From Mesorhabditis belari (Eukaryota > Nematoda > Chromadorea > Rhabditida > Rhabditidae): 64,000 bases of DNA. Made by a program: the position numbers and the translations under genes. The stretch spans positions 2,965,501 to 3,029,500 of the forward strand of contig CAUEEP010000741.1 in assembly GCA_958450365.1 (NCBI GenBank). Reading direction: 5' to 3'. Below the pieces are notes generated by a model. It did no database searches, had not been told where the DNA came from, and was given only the letters and a program-made list of their open reading frames with translations. This document shows, in pieces, positions 1 through 15,200 of this stretch. Each line of letters opens with the position of its first letter. Position 1 is the first letter of the stretch.

Positions 1-141
1 AGCAGCTCTAGCATTGAGTCAGCGGCTCTAGCATTGAATCAGCAGCTCTAGCTTTGAATCAGTGGCTCTAGCATTGAGTCAGAGGCTCTAGCATTGAATC
101 AGCAGCTCTAGCATTGAATCCGCGGCTCTAGCATTGAATCT
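1..141. repeat. 20-bp tandem array, aex-3 intron
   Basis: About seven copies of AGCGGCTCTAGCATTGAATC with few substitutions, cut by the window edge. 142-464 holds no recognised feature. Confidence 0.9.
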
Positions 142-465
142 AAACCCTTTAAGCCATTCAATTCTACCCTTCTAACCATTGATAGTCTATTTTTTGCCTA
201 AATAGATGAGGAGTTTGTTTCTAAAAGAAAAAAAAGCTAAATGGGGGAGACAAAAAGAAATTGAGCGTATAGGAAAGGCGAGAAAACGTTTTTAGAGTAA
301 TTGTCTTTTTCTTTTTTTTCAATTCTCCCGATTCCCATTACAACAGGATATTGGTATTGGATAGGGGAAAGGATTTGAATTAGTTTGCTTCCAATGAAAC
401 CGATTCGAAAATCTAACCAGTATCAAAAGAGAAACCAGCATCAAAAGAGAAAAAGGAGTTGTGGA

Positions 466-828
466 AATGAGCTGTAAAGTAAGGTGTGAAGTGAGCTGTA
501 AAGGCTGTAAAGTAAGCTGTAAAGTAAGCTGTAAAGTAAGCTGTAAAGTAAGCTGTAAAGGCTGTAAAGTAAGCTATAAAGTAAGCTGTAAAGTAAGCTG
601 TAAAGTAAGCTGTAAAGTAAGCTGTAAAGTAAGCTGTAAAGTAAGCTATAAAGTAAGCTGTAAAGTAAGCTGTAAAGGCTGTAAAGTAAGCTGTAAAGTA
701 AGCTGTAAAGTAAGCTGTAAGGTAAGCTGTAAAGTAAGCTGTAAAGTAAGCTGTAAATGTAAGCTCAGCTTTACAGCTTAACATCTCATTGGTGAGCTGT
801 AAAGTAAGCTCTAAGGTAAGCTGTAAAT
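466..828. repeat. 12-bp tandem array GTAAGCTGTAAA
   Basis: About 28 units, a few shortened to 9 bp. Being a multiple of three it is open in several frames on both strands, but the next aex-3 exon starts only at 865. Confidence 0.92.
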
Positions 829-864
829 GTAAAACAACTCCATTCTGATATTGAAATTGTTCAG

Positions 865-3800
865 CTACTCCTCGCGCCAACTCCTTTCATCATTGGTGTC
901 CCGTCGTCATTTTGGGCTCACAAGAAGCTACAAGAGATTCCATCGGATATCATTGTTGTCGATCTAGACGCATGTCAAGTACATGTCCCTGAAGAGCTCA
1001 CATTGCCCGAGTTGCCTGAACCCGATGTTGGCGATTTGAAGGTAAGAATTGTTTTGAAGTTAGGTTGGAAAAATGGTTGGTTGTTGGGAAATTTAAAAAA
1101 TGATAGCTAAACCAAATAAGATTTAGTTTTTATCATTTAAAAGATAGATCTTTTCACATAAAAAAAAATAGCTTTTAAGAGATTTGAAGCTTTTCTTTTT
1201 GAAGTGCAAAGAAGTGCAAAGAGGAAAGAAGTGCAAAGAGGTGCAAAGAAGTGCAAAGAGGTGCAAAGAGGTGCAAAGAGGTGCAAAGAGGTGCAAAGAG
1301 GTGCAAAGAGGTGCAAAGAGGTGCAAAGAAGTGCAAAGAGGTGCAAAGAAGTGCAAAGAGGTGCAAAGAAGTGCAAAGAAGTGCAAAGAAGTGCAAAGAA
1401 AATTGTGTCAAAATTGATAAAAACAGAAAAGATATACTTGACAAATTTGACAAATTCAACAAGAATTCGTTTTACTTTTCTCTACGCAAAATAAAGATAT
1501 CGATTTGCTAGTTTATTAGTCGAATTTACAACCAAATCCGTTAAACCGTTTGCTGAATTTTCGTTTGAAGAAAAGTTTGAAGAAAAGTTTGAAGAAAAGC
1601 TGGAAGAAAAGTCGTCAAATAAAGGATTTTGATGGCTTTGAATTAATTGAAATTTGAAGAAAACGGTTTGGTGGATTTTATTGGAACTTTATATCAGTAA
1701 AGTTTTCAGTAAAGTTCCCAGTAAAGTTTCCATTAAAGGGATATTTTTTGGCGTGCTTGGTACTCTTCACTTTACTGGGAACTTGACTGGGAACTTTACT
1801 GGGACTTTAATGGGAACTTTACTGGGAACTTTAATGGGAACTTTACTGGGACTTTAATGGGAACTTTACTGGGACTTTAATGGGAACTTTACTGGGAACT
1901 TTAATGGGAACTTTACTGGGAACTTGACTGGGAACTTTACTGGGAACTTTAGTGGAAACTTTACTGGGACTTTAATGGGAACTTTACTGGGAACTTTAAT
2001 GGAAACTTTACTGGGACTTTAATCGGAACTTTACTGGGAACTTTAGAGGAAACTTTAAAGGAAACTTTACTGAAAACTTTACTGATATAAAGAAATATTC
2101 TTTGCGTGTACTCATCACTCAAGCACAAGTTATTTCTTGTTTCTTATCTGATCTCACTTGAACTTGAACGAGAACTAAGACACTTTATTCAATAGCCGAC
2201 TGAATCGGAATTTTTGGGCTCACTTGAGCTCTCACTTGAGCAATTTTCACACAAAATCGACAATTGAATTGAATTGAATTAAAAGCGACGATAAAAACAG
2301 AAAGAATTTCGTCCTAATTAGGACAAAACTTTCAGACGATGAAAGGAAAGCAAAAAAAAGTAAAACACGGGGGTGGGACAAATGCGACCTTTTTTTTGCG
2401 CACCTTTTTTTGCTGGAAAAGGTCGTAGAGCTTCAAAAATGTTTTCATAGAAGGGAATCGTATGCGTAGATTCCGAATTTCGACAAATCAGACCTCGCTG
2501 ACACGTCAAATTTGGGTTAAAAGTCAAAAACTGCGGAAAAGCGTAAAGTTGCGTAGTTTTTGCCTTTTAGCCCAAATTTGACGTGTCAGCGAGGTGTGAT
2601 TTGTCGAAATTCGGAATCTACGCATACGATTCCCTTCTATGAAAACATTTTTGAAGCTCTACGACCTTTCCTAAGGCCTTTTCCAGCAAAAAAAAGGTGC
2701 GCAAATGTCCAGGTGCGCAAAAAAAGGTCGCATTTGTCCCACCCCCGTAAAACACATCAAATGAACAGCAGTTGCCTTCTATAGGCTTTAACACAAGATA
2801 TTCAGCTAACAAGCTACAAAACAATAAATGATTTGGGGCGCGAAATAGAATGAAGACGCACGGATTTCCGCAATACTTTTTCAATTTTTAGGCTCTCAGA
2901 GTTAGGTAACTTTTTAGTGGCTATTCTTTAATGGAAACTTTACTGGGAGCTTTACTGGGAACTTGACTGAGAACTTTACTGGAAACTTTACTCGAAACTT
3001 GACTGGGAACTTCGATTCTCGTCGCCAATCGCCAGTCGCTAATCGTTGACTCTTGTCAATCTCTCCTGCTCCCCTTTGCGCTCTCGAAAAACCTCAAAAA
3101 TGAAAGCTTTTTCTAAATTGGCAACAATGATTTTGCAAAGAAAATCTAGATCTTTTCAATGGTGCAAACCATACTTCTTTTGGTGCATTCATTCGCATCC
3201 ATTCGCATTGTAAAACCAATTTTTAGTGATAAAGTTTGGTTATCTCTTTGCAAATTGAATAGAAAGCAATTCTATAGAACAAAGTTTTTTCTTTAAATCA
3301 ATTAGAACTTTAAAAAACCTATAACTTATTGTATTTCTTCTTCAGATGAACGTTCGAATGGCTTTAAACCGTATGAACACAAATCTCGTCGATGAAAGAC
3401 GAGGCTCGGTTGAGGCGAATTATTCAACGGACGCTGATGAAGTTGATGTCGCTTGTAGAGTGGCTATGGTTTGTTGGGAATAACTAAATCTATTAGGTTG
3501 ATGCGTAAGTGTTTTTGTTCCTTTTCGTAGTTGTAGTTGCCTGTAGGTGTCTGTAGGCGCTTGTAGGCGCTTGTAGTTGCATGTAGGTGCCTGTAGGTGT
3601 CTGTAGGCGCTTGTAGGCGCTTGTATTAGGTTGATGCATAAGTGTTTTTGTTCCTTTTCGTCTGCCGTTTGAAGCCAACAAATGCACGAATTAAACTACG
3701 GTTGATTTCATTAGAAAAACCATTTATTTTTCTGCAAAATAACATTAAAACGGGTTTAAAAATATTGAATGCCTGGATTTTCTTGAGAGTATGAAGTCGG

Positions 3801-6164
3801 GTAGTCAAAAAGGGCTAACTCGATGATGCGGTTTAGACACCTTAGCTAAAGATAGCTAAAGAAAACCTATCTTCGTGTCAATAGATAAAAGATAGAGAAA
3901 AAAAACGTTTGATATTTCGCCAAAATTTCAGAGAAATTCATTCGGCCAATTTTTCCGTAGAGTTTTTTATAGATTTTTACGAAAAAGACGTTTTTCACTC
4001 TCGAATTTGCTTGAAAGTGAACCGAAATTCATTTAAAAAAGATGCAAATTCAACAAATAAACACTTGTTTTTATAGAGCAAACTATAGATTAATTCGTGA
4101 ATTTGTTACTTTTTAACAGAAGTACGAAAACAAACGAAAACACTTGTGCATCAACCTATTAGATCTAAATCTAGATCTACACTACTGGACAATGAAATAT
4201 CATATTTGGAAAGAGATCATCACTTTCGCGCGTCTGTAACTCCGTTGTCTTTACCGTATTTCTAAATATTAATATTACCATTGTGTAGCCCTTGAAAAGA
4301 GCTTTCAGAAAATATATAACACTAATAGTTTAAACTCAAAGACAAGGGATTTACAGACGCGCGAAAGTGACGATCTTTTTTCAAATATGATATTTCATTG
4401 TCCAGTACTGTAGATCTAAATCTAGATCTAGAGCTAGAGCTAGAGCTAGAGCTAGATCTAGATCTAGATCTAGAGCTAGAGCTAGAGCTAGAGCTAGAGC
4501 TAGATCTAGATCTAAATCTAGATCTAAATCTAATCTAAACATCTAAATGTTTTAGATAAAATTCTACAATTCGACGAACATCTTCGCGAATTTTTCTGAG
4601 CATACGCGAACTTTGCGTTTATATCCCCGTCCTGTTGTCGCTCTTCAATCAGAATCATTTCTGAGATCACGACCGAATTGCACGCAATTTGTGATGGATT
4701 TGTGCAGGTGAATCGGGAAAATCGATTGTGTTAACTTACTATGACAATTGCTGGCTGCTTTACTTTACTTTATCCTTGGTGAAAGATGAGAAATCAAGAA
4801 TGGAGATCAAGAATGGATATTAAGAATAGATATCAATGGATATCAGATATCAGATCTCAGATAACAATAGATATCAAGATATCAATAGATCTCAGATATC
4901 AATAAATCAATGCATCAACTTCTACCAATCCATTTCAATGTTAAACCACTTCTGCAACTCTTTAATCATTCCCAATTTCCCTTTCAGAACACAAGCTGTT
5001 GAGTACTTTGCCGAAGAGTGTTTATGCCCGAGAAATGAGACTTTTGTGCGCGTTCAAAACGGAATCGACAAACCGCAACAAGTTGGTGATAAAGCGAAAT
5101 GGTTTGCCGACTCGTTGATGCCAGTACATTTTATGGTGAGTAAGAGGAAAAGATTGCACTCTTTCTGCTAGCAATTCCGCAATCTAGAGAAAGTTTAGGT
5201 CTATCCGGATAACTCGACATTAGCCCCCGCAATTGACACGTGGAGAAGAGAGGGTGATGGGGATGAGTCCGACGAGGAGTTGAGCGATGATGGAGAGGAA
5301 AGGCCTGGGAGTACATCGAGTATCGATGATCTTGTCTTTGATAGTCCCGATGAAGTGACCGGTTTGTTTTATGAGGACTGTATAAAAAGGAACGAAAGGG
5401 AAAGAAAGAAAGAAAGAAAGAGGATTGAACCGTCGACCTTTTTCCTTTCCGGGTAGATGTTCTTAGTTACAGATCGTACAATTGCCTCAAAACCACTGGG
5501 TGAAGTGAATGATGTCTACAAAGAGCCACTCAATCTCGAGATTCCCCCATCAGAAACCGTTGCCAGCTTTGGCAGCTCGGTCAGCAGTGGACAGTGAGTT
5601 TTGGAAGATTTCTTGATCTTTTGGAAGGCTTATTGATCTTTTTGGAAGGCTTATTAATCTTTTGGAAGATTTCTTGATCTTTTGGAAGGCTTATTGATCT
5701 CTTGGAAGATTTATTAATCATTAAAAGTCTAAATCCAAAGCTAAGCTAAGTTAAAAGCATAACAATCTAGTTAAAAGCATAACCATCTAATCAAAAGCAT
5801 AACATTCTTCGGATTCTTCATAACATAACAACAAAGATTGTTATGAATTGATTGATTCAGTTGTCAGCTGACTTGCACAGCTGCGGAGTTTCTAATTCCT
5901 ATGCAACTCCTATGCAATTCCTATGCAATTCCTATACAATATCCAATACAATCTTACAATTTTCATCAATTTTCTATAAACTAATCAATGGCATTTAAAG
6001 CTCATCCCCTTCTTCATCACGATCCGCTTCAGCGTTGGACAGTGAAGCCGATTTTGCGAGACTCGCCGAGAATTTAGCTTTAAAATCTGATGCCAAAGTG
6101 AGTCTTAAGAATCTATTATATATAAAGCAGAAGAGAGGTCTGTTTGTTTGTTTGTTTGTTTGTT

Positions 6165-6204
<40 letters not shown>

Positions 6205-9200
6205 AGTCAGTCAGTCAGTCAGTCAGTCAGTCAGTCAGTCAGTCAGTCAGTCAGTCTGTTCAGACAGTCAGTCTGCCTGTCAGTCAGTCAGTCAGCCAGC
6301 CAGCCAGTCAGCCAGCCAGCCAGTCAGCCAGCCAGTCAGCCAGCCAGTCAGTCAGTCTGTTTGTCCGTCTGTTTATTTGTCTGTTTGTTTATCTGGCTGT
6401 TTGTCTGTCCATCCGTTTGAGCGCAGCCATTGGTAAAAAGGGCGCAGCTTAGCTTGCGCGGAAAAACGTGGACCTTCCCAGTCGCTAGTTATACAATATT
6501 ACTAGAAATAGCTTTATTTTGTAAAGCTTTATCTTGTAAAGCTGATTTCAGGGTGCTTTCTCGTTTGATCACGAAGATGATGACGCTGAATCAACACCGA
6601 TTCAGAATCGACGCAAAACGTTACAATCGGAGGCGAACACTGAAAATAATACACCGACCACGAAAACCCCTCTATCGAATAAAGGAAAGCTTAAGGTGAA
6701 GAATTAGAAGATTTAGAAGAAGAAGATTCAGATTTAGAAGAATATTGCAAACTTTTAGCTCACATCCCTCACCGATTCAAGTCAAAACTTCATGAGTGGC
6801 TTCAACGGTTTAGCCGAGAAAAGCTCGGATATTTTTAGTCAAGTAAGAAAAGGGATTACTGATAAATTGAAGAAATAAATTCATTTAGATGCTGACGAAA
6901 ACGGGCGGACTAAAACAGGCGCAAGCACTTCGCGACAAAACGGTCAAACCATTGGCGGCTGCAGCGGCGAGTCGCATCGAGCAATCCCAGCACGCAGTGA
7001 AGACGAAAACACAGGGAACACCCACATCGACACAAACGGCAAATCAACAAAGGTATGGCTGAAAAGATAGACAACTGGGATGGCTAAATGGGAGCGGCTG
7101 ATCTGGGTAACCCGGCTAACAGCTAGGCTGTTAGCTAGCTAGCTAAAAGCAGAAGCTAGTTTCAGACTAGAAATCGGCATTACAAACCACTGTAACTTTC
7201 TTTAGCATTGCTATTTTTGGGTTTGCTTTTTTCATTCGAAAGCTCTTGAGATTCTCTATTTTTTCAGCTATAGATCATGTTAATCCGGTAGATTTACGGG
7301 AAATTAGAAGCATTTAGTGTAAGAGGTCATTTTTGTAGTTTATAGTGCCCATGTAATGATCGTTTTTGGCTTAAAGGCTTGATCTTTTCAAGGAGGATGG
7401 TAGTGAAAGTTTTGAATTTTATTTTAATATGAAGGTAGATAGATATGAAGGGATTCATATCTATGAAGGGACTTTCAGATAGATCTAAGATCAAAAAAAC
7501 CCCCTCTAACTATTCCGTTTTCGTTTCGCATTACTGCAAAATGTTTAGCAAAAATCAACAAACCGTTCGCGAGGTGTGCGATGCGATTCTCGCCGGTCAA
7601 GGCATTGGAATGTTCGCTTATCCGAAATTCAAGGTAACTCAAAGGGAATTGAAGAATAGGAGAGTTGAAAAATTGAAGAGTTGAAGAGTTGAAGAGTTGA
7701 AGAGTTGAAGAATTGAAGAATTGAAGAGTTGAAGAGTTGAAGAGTTGAAGAGTTGAAGAGTTGAAGAGTTGAAGAGTTGAAGAATTGAAGAGTTGAAGAG
7801 TTGAAGAATTGAAGAGTTGAAGAGTTGAAGAGTTGGAGAATTGAAGAATTGAAGAATTGGAGAATTGGAGGATTGGAGAATAGAAGAATTGAAGAATCTA
7901 TTGAGTTGGTGCATTGAAAACTGCCAGACTTTGAACTAAAATTTATTCAACATAAAACCATCAATTCATTCCAAATAAATCATTCCAAATTTCCATTATT
8001 ATTGACGACTTCTGCCCATTTTACAGGCAATTTGCGGATTCCTCTTTCGTAGTAAGATTTTGGTTTGTGTGCGAGACAAGTGTGAGACTCAAAAATCGAG
8101 GACTGGAGGATGTCCGATAGAGAGTTTGAGCACTTTCTTCAAAAGAAACCCATTTTGGTGTCAATAGAAAAGTTGTAGAGAATCAAAAATGAGGCTTATA
8201 GCCAAATTTCCAAAAAGATACACTTAGTAGTTTCGCTTAAAATGCAAGTTTTGTGAAAATTCGTAAATTTGGCATTTCTTGAAAACCAGCTTTTGAATCG
8301 TTCTGAAAATTTGGATATAAGCTTGATTTTTGATTCTCTACAACTTTTCCATTGACACCAGAATGGGTTTCTTTTGAAGAAAGTGTGAGAACTGAGATGT
8401 ATGACAATAGCTGGCAGTTTTCAATTCACCAATCCAATAGATCTAGAGTAAGAACAAGATCTAGATCTAGAGTAAGAACAAGAGCTAGATCTAGAGTAAG
8501 AACAAGAGCTAGATCTAGAGTAAGAACAAGATCTAGATCTAGAGTAAGCACAAGAGCTAGATCTAGAGTAAGAACAAGAGCTAGATCTAGAGTAAGAACA
8601 AGAGCTAGATCTAGAGTAAGAACAAGAGCTAGATCTAGAGTAAGAACAAGAGCTAGATCTAGAGTAAGAACAAGAGCTAGATCTAGAGTAAGAACAAGAG
8701 CTAGAGCTCTCAGTCATCAATTCACCAATCCAATATTTCTTTAAATAAAAACAAAGCATTTGATAATTTTCAGCGCCTAATGGAAGATGAAAGTCTTCGC
8801 GAGTTGGTCTGTTCAAAATTAAATCTCGGATTGGAGAATCGTTTAACCGAAGAGGAATTTGTGAAAGAATTTGTGAGTTTTTGAGAGAAAATCGAATCAC
8901 TAGAGGTAAAGAAAAATGACAAAACGAAGAAGAAAAATGAAAAGCTCAAATATAAACGAAAAATTTCAGCAATTGACTCGAGCTCAATACAAGGGATATG
9001 TCAAGGTTTTACAGGCGTGTCTTGCCGGCATTGAGGTGGGCTTTTTTGGGATTGAAATTTGAAATTGGTACAATGTACAATGGTAAACTGGTACAATGAT
9101 AAAAGCTTGAACAATTCTCAAATAAGATTTCTAAGCCTCTAGCCGATTTCTTTTCGATTTCTCCCTACTAGTTTTGTTATTTGGTAATTGGTTCAAAATT

Positions 9201-12200
9201 CATTCTAATTCTAATGGTTGGTTATAAAGAACCAATAAATACTAAAAAACCTTGCTGCTCATCAGAAATTTCAGAATCAAAAGAAAGAATCGAGAGAAAA
9301 TCAAAAGAAACAGAAACTTTGGTTCCAAGAGGATCCGAACCCGCAAGGGAAAGCCCCCAATCGAGCACACTATCCCCTAGACCACCCGGCCATCGACGGT
9401 TGTCGACTGGGGAAGGTTTATCCCACCGAAATTTCGCTTGCTCCAAATTTTCATCCATTCTCGCTCCCAATTTTCAAACATCTTTTTACACGGGTTAAAG
9501 AGCTCATTGGGTTGATTTTAAAACTGGGTTTTGCTCAGAATTTTGCGTAGAATCCGATGCACTAGATCTTGTAGCTAACTCAATGTTGAAACAGTGCCCT
9601 AGGAGGTAAAAAAGGTTTTGTTTGTAGCCTTTTTGCTAGATGCTTTTTGTTAGATGCTAATCGGTGAATAATTTTACAATTTTGGCATTAAGCTTTATGA
9701 AGAAGCTATTGAAGTAGCTAGTGAAGTAGCTATTGAAGTAGCTATTGAAGTAGGTATTGAAGTAGGTATTGAAGAAGCTATTAAAGTAGCTATTGAAGTA
9801 GCTATTGAAGAAGCTATTGAAGTAGCTAATGAAGTAGGTATTGAAGTAGCTATTGAAGTAGCTATTGAAGTAGCTAAAGTAGCTAATGAAGTAGCTAATG
9901 AAGAAGCTGTTGAAGTAGCTAATGAAGTAGCTAATGAAGTAGGTATTGAAGTAGCTATTGAAGTAGCTATTGAAGTAGCTATTGAAGTATTCAGCTCTCT
10001 TTCAACACTCCCGGCTCAAACGGTTTGGCGAGTGTTTTCCATATTCTTGAGATTGCGCACACTCATTTTTGGTCTCGAGATGATGGAGTGATGACACCGG
10101 CGAGTGGAGGGAATTCACAGGTATTTGAAATTCAAGTTTTGAATGTGAATCGTAAGGTTTTATATGTAAATCTTAAGGTTTTAGCTGTAAATCTTAAGGT
10201 TTTATATGTAAATATTAACTCTAATCGATAGAGTTCAATGTCCCGCGATTTTCCATCTTCTAAAAGCTTTTTTTGCTTTAGTTACCAACTCCTTCTGCAT
10301 CAGTACAAGATCTCCAATCAATACAGGTTTCTTTTTCCATTCATTTACATATAAATCATTCTTCAGCCTCGCCAAAAACTCCCGGCCACCTCGTACGATA
10401 TGAGATCGATGCCGAAACCGATCGGGAAACTCTCAAATGGAGAACCCATCCAGGGACCGAGCACCGCTCAACCCACTCAATCATTGCAATCCGAAAAGAA
10501 ACCAACTGTTGTACCATTTGGAATCCCGGGCAACGATCCATTACCTAAACAAACGATTCCGCAACCAACTCCACCACCAATTCCACCAAGAGATGGAGTC
10601 GCCGCCCATCCGCACCCACCACCATTGCCTGCGAGGCCACAAATGGATGGTGAGGAATAAGTGTTATGCTGAAATTCTATCGATGATTTAGTACTATTAG
10701 TTAGAGACAGCGAAAATCTCTTTGCTATTCAGTTTCTCAAGCATCTGATGCCTCGATTCCACCTCTGCCACCTCGTCCTCCACCTCCACGACAAGAAAGC
10801 ATTCAAGAAAACAGTAAATTAGCGAGAGGAAGCAGCAGTGAATCCGGTGGATCACAGAGGCCATTACAAGAGAAATTAAAGGTTTGATTGAATTAAGTAA
10901 AATCGTGATTCGATTCTTGTTGTTGTGCAGCTTGTTCTGTTGTGTAGCTTGTTCTGTTGTGTAGCTTGTTCTGTTGTGTAGCTTGTTATGCTGTGCAGCT
11001 TGTTCTGTTGTGCAGCTTGTTATGCTGTGCAGCTTGTTATGTTGTGCAGCTTGTTATGTTGTGCAGCTTGTTATGTTGTGTAGCTTGTTCTGTTCTGTAG
11101 CTTGTTCTGTTGTGTAGCTTGCTATCTTGTTCATCTTGTTGCATTCTTAACCAAAACCAAAACTTGTTGCATTCTTAACCAAAACCAAAACTTGTTGCAT
11201 TCTTAACCAAAACGATTCTTATCCTTTTTAGGCTCCATCAACTCTACCCGTTTCTGCCAGTGGAACTCCGTCGACTCGATCGATTGTGACACCAATTGAA
11301 CCAAGACATTTCATCTATCAGGATTTGATTTGTAAGTGAAAGATCATTCGTTCATTCGTTTTATTATCGTTCTAGTACCCAATCAACATCCATTATGGCA
11401 AAATATGGTTTTCTGGGAGAACGCTTTTTATGATGTCGTTGGACAAGAAAGGGATATCATTGGAATGGATCAAGAACCCAGTGAAATGATTGATCGGTGA
11501 GTGAACGGAATGGAAAGGAAAGCATTACTGATCTGTAATGGAAAGGAAAACATTACTGATCTGTACTTGCCTCACCACTACTCGATAACAGAAAATTAGG
11601 GAAAACCAGGGAAAAAGGGAGTTTAAAAAGAGCAAGTCGAGTCAAGCTAGAATATTTTGAATAATCAATTTTTTCTAAAGCGATTTTTGTGAACATTCTC
11701 TGAATCTTTAATATAAAAATTCAAATTCAGCTATTCAACTCTATCGGAAAGTGAGCGAAAACGATTGGAATTGGAAGAAGATCGCCTCCTTGCAACACTT
11801 CTTCACAATTTGACTGCTTATATGATGGCTTGTTTTTGGTTTTCCTAGATGTTTACCTGTTTAAAGATATTCAGCTTAAGAACTGAGTATCGTGGGTGAC
11901 TGAAGATAGCTTAAAACTGGAGCATGACAGACTATCATGACTGCCTATCATCCCTGACTATCATCCCTGACTATCATCCCTGACTATCATCCCTGACTAT
12001 CATCCCTGACTATCATCCCTGACTATCATAACTGAATTCCAGCATTGTCTAGAAACTTATTCATCACTCAATCAAACCTCAAACCTAACAAAATAATATT
12101 CGACTTTTTTAGATGTGTGGAACGGGACAAAAAGCGAGTCAACAAGTAAACGAAAGAAAGAAAACAAGAAAAGTTATCGAGTTTCAGAAAATTCGGCGAC

Positions 12201-15200
12201 TATTGGGCAAAGCGCACATAGGATTGGTGTGCTCAAAGACGATCAATCAATTGCTCGATGAGTTGCCACAACAGGTTGGCAAAGAACAAGCCTAACAACT
12301 CAAGCCTAACAAATCAAACCTAATAAATCAAGCCTAACAAATCAAACCTAAAAAATGACAAACAAAAGAAATTATCTATAAATAAAATGGAAAAAAAAGT
12401 TTCAGCAAGGCAATGCGATCCCTTTAAAGCCGTTAGGCAGTCGTTTGGTACAGAAGCAATCGTTCACCGTTTATGCTGGATCAAATGCTCAAGGCATGAT
12501 GCTCTTTATGGAGGTAGGACGAAGTTAACTCCCTCTGGAGTAAGGGAGATCAAGTGAGTTGTGGTGTAATGGTTAGCACAGTTGCCCGGTGAGCGAAAGG
12601 TCGCGGGTTCGAGCCCATGCGGCGCACAAGTTTTGCCTAGCACAAGTTTTAGCCCTGGTTTCAAGAGTTGAAACTAACAAGCGAGAGGCTGCCACGACTT
12701 TCAAAGAGCAAGCTCTCACCTCACCTTTAAGAGGCTGCCACGACAAAAGAAACAAAAGTAGCGGTGGTCTGGGGGTAGTGTGTTAGACTATTAAACTATC
12801 GCAATTTTTTGCTCCCCGGGTTCGATTCCTCTCGCCGCTCTTTTCTAGATCCTTGCTAGATCATTGCTAGATTGCAAGCTTGTAAGCTAGATTGTAAGCT
12901 TGTAAGCTGGATTGGAAGCTTGTAAGCTGGATTGGAAGCTTATAAGCAAGACTGTAAGCTTGTAAGCTAGATTGCTAGCACTTATAACTTCAAGAAACTT
13001 TCCTGAGCTGCTGTCTATGTTTGGTAAACTTTGATGGTGATGTTGTTTTGTGTTAGAGTTGAAAAAAATCTAGTTTAGGTTTGTGACGATGCAGTGGTTT
13101 TGCGAGCAGTCACTGGCGCGATCACCGAACGTTGGTGGTATGAGAGATTGGTGAATATGACCTATTCACCAAAAACAAAAGTCTTATGTTTATGGAGAAG
13201 ACATGAGGATAAAGTACACATGCATAAGTTCTACACAAAAAAAGTGAGTCAAACTATCGGTGCATTGCTATGGTTCGATTACAATGAACATGTACAATGA
13301 ACCTGTAAAATGAACATGTACAATGAACCTGTACAATCAACATGTACAATGAACCTGTACAATCAACATGTACAATGAACATGTACAATGAGCAATCAAT
13401 TCAGTGTCGAGAGCTTTATCTCTGCATGAAAGCGGCAATGGAAAGAGCAGCGGCAAGAGGTCGAGTTTCTGTTGAAGGAAGGGATCTTGGAGGAGAGTTT
13501 CCCGTGCATGATACAGAGACAAATCAAGGGGGATTGATGCAGGTGAGTGGCAAGGAAAAGGCTGATGGATCAGAAGTGCATTGCCAATTGAAAATTGCAT
13601 GCAAAAGGCACATGACTTTGTTGACCTCAAGAACACATAGAAAGTGCTCTGAACAAATGCAAAGTGTTCTGAACATTTTAATCTAGACTAAATACCGTAA
13701 TCCAGCTAATGTAGACTGAATAGACTTAAGCAAAGTGTTCTGAACACATCCAAAGTGTTCTGAACACAAACAAAGTGTTCTGAGCACATACAAAGTGTTC
13801 TGAGCACATCCAAAGTGTTCTGAGCACATACAAAGTGTTCTGAGCACATACAAAGTGTTCTGAGCACATCCAAAGTGTTCTGAACACATCCAAAGTGCTC
13901 TTGTAGGTCAACAAAGTCAAAAGTTCATTGCTGTGCCTCTAGTGGGTGCACAAATCAATGAAATATTTCCCATTCATTTCTCAAATCAGATACAACTAAT
14001 TGTTCTGCTGTCTTGTGCCCAAGAATATAAGCAAATTTGAATTTTTTTTTGAGCTTGAGTCATTCTTTTGAGTCATATGGAATAAAGGCAACTGTAAGTA
14101 ACTAGTAAATAGTAAATAAAGCTTTTCACATTGTCTTAAAAGGCTTTTGATCAAGTTTGATTATTTGATGGTGTTGAAATCAAAGTACTATTTGATTATC
14201 TGATTATTTGATTATCTAGGTTATCTAGTTTATCTAGTTTATCTAGTTTGTTTATCTAGTTTATCTAGTCTAATTATCTAGTTTATCTAGTTTAATTATC
14301 TAGTCTAATTATCTAGGTTATCTAGTCTAATTATCTAACTAGTTTAATTATCTAGTTTAATTATCTAGTTTATCTAGTCTGATTATCTAGTTTATCTGGT
14401 TTAATTATCTAGTTTAACTAGTCTGATTACCTAGTTTATCTAGCTTATCTAGCTTATCTAGCTTATCTAGCTTATCTAGTTTAATTTTCTCGTCAATTAT
14501 CTGATCTCCGAAGCCAAAACCACGTACAAAATCTCAAGTTTAGGTTCGAATTGATGGAATTGCAATTCTCTTCGAAAGCAGTCAACATTTCATCGAGTTG
14601 GGCAACATAAAAAAGTGCAATACTTTCGGTGGAAATTGTTTTGTTCTTGAAGAATTCGGTGAGTAGTAGAAAGAGGCAAAAGGAATTCGAGATTTCAGAT
14701 CGTAAAAAGAACGAACTCGTGCAGAGGAGATATTTCTCACAAATGGTAGGTTTTGTGATGGGAAATTTGAATGAATCACGTTTTGTGGTTTGTGAGAGAT
14801 TGTAGTTGACTGTAGTTGAAGAGATACTAACAAAAGAAGAGATATTGTAAACGGAAGTAAAATGGTAGCTTAGCTTAGATGTAGCTTAGCTTACTGTAGC
14901 TAGGTTGCTGTAGCTTAGCTTAGATGTAGCATAGCTTGGCTGTAGCATAGCTTAGCTGTAGCTCAGCTTACTGTAGCTAGGTTACTGTAGCTTAGCTTAG
15001 CTTAGCTGTAGCTTAGCTTACTGTAGCTTAGCTTAGCTGTAGCTTAGCTTAGCTGTAGCTTAGCTTAGCTGGTTACTGTAGCTTAGCTTAGCTGTAGCTT
15101 AGCTTAGCTGTAGCTTAGCTTAGCTGTAGCTTAGCTCAGCTGTAGCTTAGCTTAGCTGTAGCTTAGCTTAGCTGTAGCTTAGCTTAGCTGTAGCTTAGCT